This document shows, in pieces, positions 9,379 through 16,063 of a stretch of DNA of 64,000 nucleotides. How positions within the stretch are numbered: position 1 is the stretch's first letter; every line of letters begins with the position of its first letter. The translations under genes and the position numbers were made by a program. Source of the stretch: Micromonospora mirobrigensis (GTDB lineage: Bacteria; Actinomycetota; Actinomycetes; Mycobacteriales; Micromonosporaceae); the NCBI RefSeq assembly GCF_900091555.1, contig NZ_FMCX01000003.1, forward strand, positions 558,001 through 622,000, in the 5' to 3' direction. A model generated the notes under the pieces. It searched no databases and was not told the origin of the DNA. It was given only the letters and a program-made list of their open reading frames with translations.

Positions 9379-9424
9379 AACGGGGGGTCGCCCCGCGTGG
9401 CCGGGGCTCATCCGATGACCGAGG

Positions 9425-10795
9425 TCACACGCCGGGCAGCCGGCCCGGCGCCGGACGCAGGTAGACCACCCAGGTCACCGCGAAGCAGAGGGCGTACCAA
9501 GCGATGAAGGCCAGGTACGCCGCGTCGGCGGTGCCGGAGGTCAGGAACGACTGCCGGAAGGCGACGTTGACCAGCACCCCGCCGGACGCCCCGACCGCGC
9601 CGGCGATGCCGATCAGCGCCCCGGAGCGCCGCCGGGCCCGCCGCTGCGCCGCCTCCGGGTCGCCGGTCAACTCCGCCTCGGCCGCCGCCCGGGCCCGGAA
9701 GATCGCCGGGATCATCTTGTACGTCGACCCGTTGCCGATCCCGGAGAAGACGAAGAGCGACAGGAAGCCGGCCAGGTAGAGCGGGAGCGACCGGTCCCGG
9801 GCCGCGTAGAGCACCAGGCCGGCGCCGGCGGCCATCGCCACGAAGTTCCAGAACGTCACCCGGGCGCCGCCGAGCCGGTCGGCGAGCTGCCCGCCCAACG
9901 GCCGGACCAGCGAGCCGACCAGCGGGCCGAGGAAGGTCAACCAGGCCGCGTCGACCGGGGTCGGGAACCGGTCGTGGAACTGGAGCTGGAGCACCTGACC
10001 GAAGGCGAAGCCGAAACCGATGAACGAGCCGAACGTGCCGACGTAGAGCAGGGACATCACCCAGGTGTGCCGGTCGCGGGCCGCCGCCCGCAGCGCCCCC
10101 GGTTCGTTGCGGGCGCCGGGCACGTTGTCCAGCCAGCGCGCAGCGGCCAGCGCCGCGAGCACGATCAGCGGCAGGTAGACCGCCGGCACCAGCCGGGGGT
10201 ACGCGGCGCCGGCGGTGGCCAGCACCGCCAGGCCGACCAGCTGCACCACCGGCACGCCGAGGTTCCCGCCGCCGGCGTTGAGCCCGAGCGCCCGGCCCTT
10301 GAGCCGGTCCGGGAAGAAGAGGTTGATGTTCGCCATCGAGGAGGCGAAGTTGCCGCCGCCCACCCCGGTCAGGCAGGCCAGCACCATCAGCGTGGGGTAG
10401 GAGACCCCCGGTTCGAGCAGCAGCGCCATCGGCACCGCCGGGACCAGCAGCAGCAGCGCGCTGACGATCGTCCAGTTCCGGCCGCCGAAGCGGGCCACCG
10501 CCAGGGTGTACGGCAGCCGCAGCACCGCACCCAGCGCGGCCGGTACGGCGGTGAGCAGGAACTTCCCGGCCGGGTCGATGCCGTACGCCGGACCGAGGAA
10601 GAGCACCGTCACCGACCAGAGGCTCCACACCGAGAAGCCCACGTGTTCGGCGAAGATCGAGACGTACAGGTTGCGGCGGGCGACCGGGGCGCCGGTCGTA
10701 CGCCAGAACTCGGGGTCCTCGGGGCGCCAGTCGGTGATCGGCCGGCGGCGTCCGGCGGTGGTGGCCGGGGCCAGGCTGGAAACGAGCGTACTCAC
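9425..10795 (-). CDS. narK: Nitrate/nitrite transporter, NNP family of MFS
   Basis: A 456-residue, 12-helix major-facilitator protein of the NarK family, importing nitrate and/or exchanging nitrite at the cytoplasmic membrane. The two glycine-rich nitrate signatures are visible: GVGGGNFASSMANINLFFP at about residues 144-162 and LNAGGGNLGVP at 172-182. A substrate-binding arginine is expected at R93 in VLRLPYTL. The N-terminal ~45 residues are cytosolic. Its position beside the nas/nir operon fits assimilatory nitrate uptake. No clear GlnR double box was found upstream, although GTAAC-like words occur in the 125-base gap. Confidence 0.92.
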   Translation of the reverse strand: MSTLVSSLAPATTAGRRRPITDWRPEDPEFWRTTGAPVARRNLYVSIFAEHVGFSVWSLWSVTVLFLGPAYGIDPAGKFLLTAVPAALGAVLRLPYTLAVARFGGRNWTIVSALLLLVPAVPMALLLEPGVSYPTLMVLACLTGVGGGNFASSMANINLFFPDRLKGRALGLNAGGGNLGVPVVQLVGLAVLATAGAAYPRLVPAVYLPLIVLAALAAARWLDNVPGARNEPGALRAAARDRHTWVMSLLYVGTFGSFIGFGFAFGQVLQLQFHDRFPTPVDAAWLTFLGPLVGSLVRPLGGQLADRLGGARVTFWNFVAMAAGAGLVLYAARDRSLPLYLAGFLSLFVFSGIGNGSTYKMIPAIFRARAAAEAELTGDPEAAQRRARRRSGALIGIAGAVGASGGVLVNVAFRQSFLTSGTADAAYLAFIAWYALCFAVTWVVYLRPAPGRLPGV

Positions 10796-10920
10796 GGGCG
10801 ACTCCTCCTCGTCGGTGACGAGGGGGACGCTAGGAACGGGCGGTTACCCGGGCGTGCCCGCCGCGGGTCGTTCCGGAGACGGAGATCGCACGACGGCGCC
10901 GGACCGGCGGTGAGGTGGGC

Positions 10921-11214
10921 TCAGAGCTCCTGGAGGATGCGCAGCGCCCGGCCGACCCGCTGCATGGTCTCGGTGTCGGCCACGTCCACACACTCGGTGA
11001 ACCACTTCTTCATCGGGGCGGAGAGCCGGTCGGGCATCACCACCCAGCGCCCCATCGGCACCGCGAGCGGCGAGTCGCGCAGCAACGACTCGTCGACCAC
11101 CTCGGCGACGATCACGATGGGCACGTCGGTGGAGTTGTAGACGTCGGAGCTGACCACCAGCCCGAGCCGGGCGCGGGCGCCCTCGATGCGCCAGACCTCG
11201 CCCCTACGCAGCAC
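10921..11214 (-). CDS. MazF/PemK-like toxin
   Basis: A 97-residue protein starting at GTG 11214 with LRRGEVWRIEG, the hallmark N-terminus of PemK/MazF endoribonucleases. LGLVVSSDVYNSTDVPIVIVAEVV follows as strand-loop-strand elements (VVSSDVYN, VIVAEVV), and a C-terminal helix (MQRVGRALRIL) closes the fold. Members cut mRNA at short motifs. The start lies 11 bases inside the end of the upstream antitoxin gene, a typical coupled arrangement. Catalytic residues of the family are only partly recognisable (R of RRGEVW), so activity is inferred. Confidence 0.75.
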   Translation of the reverse strand: MLRRGEVWRIEGARARLGLVVSSDVYNSTDVPIVIVAEVVDESLLRDSPLAVPMGRWVVMPDRLSAPMKKWFTECVDVADTETMQRVGRALRILQEL

Positions 11215-11461
11215 GCGGGCGACCGCCGAAGAGGACGTCGTCGACCATGCCCACCTCGTCGGCGTCGGCGAGGGCGGCGGCCTCCAGGTCGAGGCCGGCC
11301 CGGCCGACGGCGGCGGCGTGCGCGGTGAAGACCTCGCGCAGCGCCTTCTCCCGGGCGGCCTGGTCCATCCAGGCGGAGAGCGACAGCCCCTCCCGCCGGG
11401 CGAACCGGCGCGCCTCCTCGATCGTCTCATCCGAGAACGACAGCGTCACCTTGGCAGTCAT
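11204..11461 (-). CDS. Antitoxin partner of MazF-like toxin
   Basis: An 85-residue protein beginning MTAKVTLSFSDETIEEARRFARREGLS, in short KVTLSFSDETI plus a helix, which is a ribbon-helix-helix-like start suited to operator binding and autoregulation. The acidic C-terminal part (ALADADEVGMVDDVLFGG) would wrap the toxin. The start is ATG 11461, only ten bases after the methyltransferase stop, and the end overlaps the toxin by 11 bases. Assignment rests on the RHH-like N-terminus and the toxin next door. Confidence 0.7.
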   Translation of the reverse strand: MTAKVTLSFSDETIEEARRFARREGLSLSAWMDQAAREKALREVFTAHAAAVGRAGLDLEAAALADADEVGMVDDVLFGGRPRAA

Positions 11462-11471
11462 GCCGCTGAGA

Positions 11472-12236
11472 TTACCCACGGTATGACCGATAGTCATCCC
11501 TGCTCGCGCCCGTTGGCGAAGGGGCCAAACCGGACGGGGCCAGTGGGCGCGCCCCGCCGAAGATCGCGAACCGCCACGCCTTGAAGAAGCAGTCGACGTC
11601 CACCAGGCCGACCTCGGCGAGCCAGCGGCACTGCTCGGGCACGGAGGCCGGGCGGTCGTACCGCATCCGCTCGCGGGAGGCGGCGATCTCCGCGGCGTCG
11701 GAGCCGAGCGCGGTGATCTGCGCCAGCCAGACCTCGTCGTAACGCCGCTCGAGCGCCGGGGTCGGGCCGGCCACCTGCTCGGCGTTGACGAACACCCCGC
11801 CGGGGGCGAGCGCCCCGGCGGCCCGCCGGTAGAGCGTCCGCTTGCCGTCGTCGTCGAGGTGGTGGATCGCCAGGGCGGAGACCACGGCGTCGTAGCGGCC
11901 GGCGGGGAACGGGTCGGCCAGGTCGGCCACCACCGTCCGATGCGGCACGCCCCGGGCGGTGAGCCGCTCGGCGGCCACCGCGAGCATCCGCGATGCGCCG
12001 TCGACCAGGGTCACCCGGACCCCCGGCAGGGCCGCGGCGATCAGCAGGGAGAGCAGGCCGGTGCCCGCGCCCAGGTCCAGCACCTCCGGGGTACGCCCCG
12101 CCGCCAGCGCCGCCCGCAACGGTGGGGCGGCGACCTCGACCGCCGTGCCGTAGAAGGCGTCGAAGCAGGGCACCAGCCGCCTGCGGGCCTCGTCGTACGA
12201 CCCCGCCACCGCGTCGAACGCCTCGGTCACGGTCAT
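11472..12236 (-). CDS. Class I SAM-dependent methyltransferase
   Basis: A 254-residue Rossmann methyltransferase. SAM-binding motif I is VLDLGAGTGLLSLLIA, the acidic residue after strand 2 is in VTLVDGAS, motif II is YDAVVSALAIHHLDDDGK and motif III LAPGGVFVNAEQ. The UbiE/Trans-aconitate-like layout suggests a small-molecule substrate, unknown here. ATG 12236 has GGGAGG eight bases upstream; longer in-frame extensions run through the nasA promoter region. It is divergent from nasA and may be co-transcribed with the antitoxin-toxin pair. Confidence 0.82.
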   Translation of the reverse strand: MTVTEAFDAVAGSYDEARRRLVPCFDAFYGTAVEVAAPPLRAALAAGRTPEVLDLGAGTGLLSLLIAAALPGVRVTLVDGASRMLAVAAERLTARGVPHRTVVADLADPFPAGRYDAVVSALAIHHLDDDGKRTLYRRAAGALAPGGVFVNAEQVAGPTPALERRYDEVWLAQITALGSDAAEIAASRERMRYDRPASVPEQCRWLAEVGLVDVDCFFKAWRFAIFGGARPLAPSGLAPSPTGASRDDYRSYRG

Positions 12237-12323
12237 ACCGCGCCTCCCATACTTTAGGATTCGTTTCCCACATTCTAGGCCCGTTCGATCCGGCCCGGTA
12301 CCCCCGCGCGGTGTGAGCCGCTC

Positions 12324-12361
12324 TTGACAGGACCGAAACAGAAGGGACCCGGACCGGAAAC
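12324..12361 (+). promoter_or_regulatory. GlnR-type four-box operator upstream of nasA
   Basis: Four five-base boxes spaced by exactly six bases occur here: TTGAC (12324), GAAAC (12335), GACCC (12346) and GAAAC (12357). This matches the actinobacterial GlnR pattern gTnAc-n6-GaAAc, repeated twice with an 11-base period. The boxes end 24 bases before the nasA start. GlnR activates nas and nir genes under nitrogen limitation in relatives. Two GAAAC boxes are perfect and the gTnAc boxes are partial. Confidence 0.62.
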
Positions 12362-12385
12362 CGCCCGACGGCACGCTTTCCCGAC

Positions 12386-14545
12386 ATGACAGACGGTGTG
12401 CGGACGGCGACGCAACCCGGGGCGGGAAGCCCGGAGGTGGCCACCCACTGCCCGTACTGCGCCCTCCAGTGCGCGATGACCCTCCGCCACTCCGCCGCGG
12501 GGATCGAGGTGCTCCCCCGGCAGTTCCCCACCAACCGGGGCGGCCTGTGCCAGAAGGGCTGGACCGCCGCCGAGCTCCTGGACCACCCCGACCGGCTGAC
12601 CACCCCGCTGCTGCGGGACCGACCGGGCGGCGAGCTGCGCCCGGCGAGCTGGGACGAGGCGCTGGACCGGATCGCCGCCGGCATCCGTACCGTCCAGGCC
12701 GGACACGGCCGGGACGCGGTCGCCGTCTTCGGCGGCGGCGGGCTGACCAACGAGAAGGCGTACGCGCTCGGCAAGTTCGCCCGGGTGGCCCTGCGGACCC
12801 GGCACATCGACTACAACGGCCGCTGGTGCATGTCCTCGGCGGCGGCCGCCGGGCTGCGCTCCTTCGGCGTCGACCGGGGGCTGCCCTTCCCCCTGGCCGA
12901 CCTCGGCCGGGCCGACACCCTGCTGCTGGTCGGCGCCAACCCGGCGGAGACCATGCCGCCGCTGATGCGCCACCTCGCCGACCAGCGCCGCCGCGGTGGC
13001 CGGCTGATCGTGGTCGACCCGCGGCTCACCGCCACCGCCCGGCAGGCCGACCTGCACCTGCAACCGCTGCCCGGCACCGACCTGGCGGTGGCCAACGCGC
13101 TGCTGCACATCGCCCTCACCGAGGGCTGGGTCGACCGGGAGTACGTGGCCGCCCGCACCACCGGCTTCGACGACGTACGACGGACCGTCGCCGGGTACTG
13201 GCCGGCCGAGGTGGAACGGCTCTCCGGGGTGCCGGTGGCCGACCTGGAGGCGACCGCCCGGGCCCTCGGCACCGCCGGCAGCGCCGTCATCCTCACCGCG
13301 CGCGGCGCCGAGCAGCACGCCAAGGGCGTCGACACGGTCAGCGCCTTCGTCAACCTGGCCCTCGCCCTCGGCCTGCCCGGCCGCCCCGGCTCCGGGTACG
13401 GCTGCCTGACCGGGCAGGGCAACGGCCAGGGCGGCCGGGAGCACGGGCAGAAGGCCGACCAGCTCCCCGGCTACCGGCGCATCGACGACCCGGCGGCCCG
13501 CACGCACGTGGCCGGGGTCTGGGGCGTCGACCCCGACGAGCTGCCCGGCCCCGGCGTGCCCGCGTACCAACTGCTGGAGTCGCTGGGTACCGCGGACGGG
13601 CCGAAGGCGCTGCTGGTGTTCGGCTCCAACCCGGTCGTCTCGGCGCCCCGGGCGGCGCACGTCGAATCCCGGCTGCGCGACCTGGACCTGCTGGTCGTCG
13701 CCGACTTCCTGCTCTCCGAGACGGCCGCCCTCGCCGACGTGGTGCTGCCCGTGGCCCAGTGGGCCGAGGAGGACGGCACGATGACCAACCTGGAGGGTCG
13801 GGTGCTGCGCCGCCGGGCGCTGCGCGAGCCACCTCCCGGCGTCCGCACCGACCTGGCCGTCCTCGCCGCCCTCGCCCACCGCCTGCAAGCAGGGGCCCCC
13901 TCTTATCGCCTTTCGCATAGCAGGGGCCCCCTCTTAACACCTGCCGCCGGGTTCCCGACGGACCCGCGCGAGGTGTTCGAGGAGCTGCGCCGCGCCTCGG
14001 CCGGCGGGCCCGCCGACTACGCCGGGGTGACCTGGGACCGGATCGACGGTGCCGAGGGCGTCTTCTGGCCCTGCCCGGACGTCGACGGCCCGGACAGCCC
14101 CCGCCTCTTCGCCGACTCCTTCCCCACTCCCGACGGGCGGGCCCGGTTCCATCCGGTCACCCACCGGCCGGCCGCCGAGCAGGTCTGCGCCGACTACCCG
14201 CTGCACTTCACCACCGGTCGGGTCCTCGCCCAGTACCAGTCCGGCAGCCAGACCCGACGGGTCGCCGCGCTGCGCCGGGCCGCGCCGGACGCCTTCGTCG
14301 AGCTGCACCCCGACCTGGCCGACCGGCTGGGCGTGGCCGACGGCGAGCAGGTGCGGGTGGTGTCCCGCCGGGGCGAGCTGTGCGCCGCCGCCCGGCTCAG
14401 CCCCGGCATCCGGCCGGACACCGTCTTCGCGCCGTTCCACTGGCCGGGCGCGGCCCGCGCCAACTCCGTCACCAACGACGCCGTCGACCCGGTCTCCGGG
14501 ATGCCGGAATTCAAGATCTGCGCCGTCCGGGTGGAGAAGCGATGA
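12386..14545 (+). CDS. nasA: Assimilatory nitrate reductase, molybdopterin catalytic subunit
   Basis: A 719-residue bis-MGD enzyme reducing nitrate to nitrite in the cytoplasm. The N-terminal [4Fe-4S] ligands are C22, C25, C29 and C55 (HCPYCALQC, GGLCQKG). Next come the molybdopterin oxidoreductase domain (YNGRWCMSSA with the likely Mo-ligand cysteine, LLVGANPAETMP) and the C-terminal dinucleotide-binding domain from about residue 600 (LHFTTGRVLAQYQSGSQTRR). It resembles Streptomyces NasA. Residues 502-519 are encoded by a copy of the 53-base repeat, read in frame, an unusual insertion between domains. It starts the nas-nir operon and overlaps the next gene by ATGA. No strong ribosome-binding site is visible. 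Confidence 0.92.
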   Translation: MTDGVRTATQPGAGSPEVATHCPYCALQCAMTLRHSAAGIEVLPRQFPTNRGGLCQKGWTAAELLDHPDRLTTPLLRDRPGGELRPASWDEALDRIAAGIRTVQAGHGRDAVAVFGGGGLTNEKAYALGKFARVALRTRHIDYNGRWCMSSAAAAGLRSFGVDRGLPFPLADLGRADTLLLVGANPAETMPPLMRHLADQRRRGGRLIVVDPRLTATARQADLHLQPLPGTDLAVANALLHIALTEGWVDREYVAARTTGFDDVRRTVAGYWPAEVERLSGVPVADLEATARALGTAGSAVILTARGAEQHAKGVDTVSAFVNLALALGLPGRPGSGYGCLTGQGNGQGGREHGQKADQLPGYRRIDDPAARTHVAGVWGVDPDELPGPGVPAYQLLESLGTADGPKALLVFGSNPVVSAPRAAHVESRLRDLDLLVVADFLLSETAALADVVLPVAQWAEEDGTMTNLEGRVLRRRALREPPPGVRTDLAVLAALAHRLQAGAPSYRLSHSRGPLLTPAAGFPTDPREVFEELRRASAGGPADYAGVTWDRIDGAEGVFWPCPDVDGPDSPRLFADSFPTPDGRARFHPVTHRPAAEQVCADYPLHFTTGRVLAQYQSGSQTRRVAALRRAAPDAFVELHPDLADRLGVADGEQVRVVSRRGELCAAARLSPGIRPDTVFAPFHWPGAARANSVTNDAVDPVSGMPEFKICAVRVEKR
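13889..13941 (+). repeat. 53-base paired repeat, copy A (inside nasA)
   Basis: A 31-base unit (13889-13919) followed by a 22-base partial second unit (13920-13941). Both begin GCAGGGGCCCCCTCTTA. The core GGGGCCCC is self-complementary. This copy is translated in frame as part of NasA. Copies B and C have the same length and layout. Confidence 0.9.
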
Positions 14546-16026
14546 CCGAGCGGATCGTGATCGTCGGCTACGGGATGGCCGGCTGCCGGCTCGCCGCCGA
14601 ACTGCACGCCCGGCCCGGGGACCGGAAGGTCACCGTGCTGGGGGCGGAACCGCACCGCGCGTACAACCGGATCATGCTCTCCACCCTGCTCGCCGGGAAG
14701 ATCACCGAGCCGGACGTGGAGCTGGCCGAGGTGGCCGGGCACGGAGTCGACGTCCGCACCGGCGTCCCCGTCACCGGCATCGACCGGACCGCCCGCGAGC
14801 TGCACACCGGCACCGGCGAGCTGATCGGGTACGACCACCTGGTGCTCGCCACCGGCAGCCGGGCCGTGGTGCCGCCGCTGCCCGGCCTCGACCCGCTGCC
14901 CGAGCGGGTCGTCCCGTTCCGCACCCTGGACGACTGCCGGCGGATCCTCGCCGCCGCCCGGGGCGCCCGGAGCGCGCTGGTGCTCGGCGGCGGGCTGCTC
15001 GGCCTGGAGGCGGCCCGTGGGCTGGCCGCCCGGGGACTGGACGTGACCGTCGTCCATCCGACCGGCTGGCTGATGGAACGCCAGCTCGACCCGGCGGCCG
15101 GAGCGGTGCTCGCCGGCACCCTCGCCGGGCTGGGCGTACGGACCGAGCTGGCGGTCCCGGCGGCCGGGGTGGTAGCCGACACCGACGGGGTCCGCCTCGA
15201 CCTCGCGGACGGCCGTCGACTCGACGCCGACCTGCTGGTCCTCTCCTGCGGCGTACGCCCCGACACCGCGCTCGCGGCCGCCGCCGGGCTGACCGTGGAG
15301 CGGGGTGTGCTGGTGGACGACCGGATGCGTACCGGCGACCGGCGGATCTCGGCGATCGGCGACTGTGCCCAGCACGACGGCACGCTGACCGGCCTGGTCG
15401 CCCCGGCCTGGGCGCAGGCCCGGGTGGTGGCCGACGTGCTCACCGGCGGGGACCCGCTGGCCCGCTACCGGCCCCGCCCGGTGGTGACCCGGCTCAAGGC
15501 GGCCGGGATCGACCTGGCCGCGATGGGCGACGCCGCCGGGGAGCCGGTGCCGGCCGACGGGCCGGTGGAGGAGCTGACCTTCGCCGACCCGGCCCGGGGC
15601 ACGTACGCCCGGCTGCGGATCCGCGACCAGCGGCTCACCGGCGCGATCCTACTCGGCGACAACCCGACGGTCGGCACCGTGGTGCAGCTCTTCGACCGGG
15701 GTGCCCGGGTTCCGGCGGACCGCCGGTCGTTGCTGCTCGGGCGGGCTGTGGGGACGGTGCCGGCGAGCCCCGCCGCCTCCCCGGCACTGATGCCCGACGC
15801 GGCGACCGTCTGCCAGTGCAACGACGTCAGCAAGGGCGCGCTGGTCGCCTGCTGGCGGTCCGGCGCGCGGACGGTCGACGAGCTGTCCACGGCGACCCGG
15901 GCCGGCACCGGCTGCGGCGGCTGCCGGGACGCGCTCGCCGGCATCGCCGACTGGCTCGCCGAGGCCGACCCGGTGGCGACCGGGGCCGACCGGCCCGCAG
16001 CGGCCGAACCGGTGCCGGCCCGATGA
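14542..16026 (+). CDS. nasC: FAD-dependent oxidoreductase with BFD [2Fe-2S] domain, nitrate reductase electron-transfer subunit
   Basis: A 494-residue flavoprotein likely passing electrons from NAD(P)H to NasA. The FAD motif GYGMAG is at residues 9-14, the NAD(P)-binding GGGLLG at about 149-154, and the second FAD contact is AIGDCAQHDG. A BFD-like [2Fe-2S] domain ends the protein, with C424 and C426 (VCQCND) and C458 and C461 (GTGCGGC). The N-terminal two thirds resemble the flavin half of NirB, the same architecture as actinobacterial NasC/NasB-type subunits. The ATG overlaps the nasA stop (ATGA), so the two subunits are coupled. A gene-name choice between nasB and nasC is convention only. 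Confidence 0.85.
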   Translation: MTERIVIVGYGMAGCRLAAELHARPGDRKVTVLGAEPHRAYNRIMLSTLLAGKITEPDVELAEVAGHGVDVRTGVPVTGIDRTARELHTGTGELIGYDHLVLATGSRAVVPPLPGLDPLPERVVPFRTLDDCRRILAAARGARSALVLGGGLLGLEAARGLAARGLDVTVVHPTGWLMERQLDPAAGAVLAGTLAGLGVRTELAVPAAGVVADTDGVRLDLADGRRLDADLLVLSCGVRPDTALAAAAGLTVERGVLVDDRMRTGDRRISAIGDCAQHDGTLTGLVAPAWAQARVVADVLTGGDPLARYRPRPVVTRLKAAGIDLAAMGDAAGEPVPADGPVEELTFADPARGTYARLRIRDQRLTGAILLGDNPTVGTVVQLFDRGARVPADRRSLLLGRAVGTVPASPAASPALMPDAATVCQCNDVSKGALVACWRSGARTVDELSTATRAGTGCGGCRDALAGIADWLAEADPVATGADRPAAAEPVPAR

Positions 16027-16063
16027 CGCACGGATGGACGGTGACCTGGTGGAGGTGGACGGG

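Noticed and set aside
10796..10920. GlnR site upstream of narK
   Set aside because: GTAAC- and GGAAC-like words are present but the spacing is not the required six bases.
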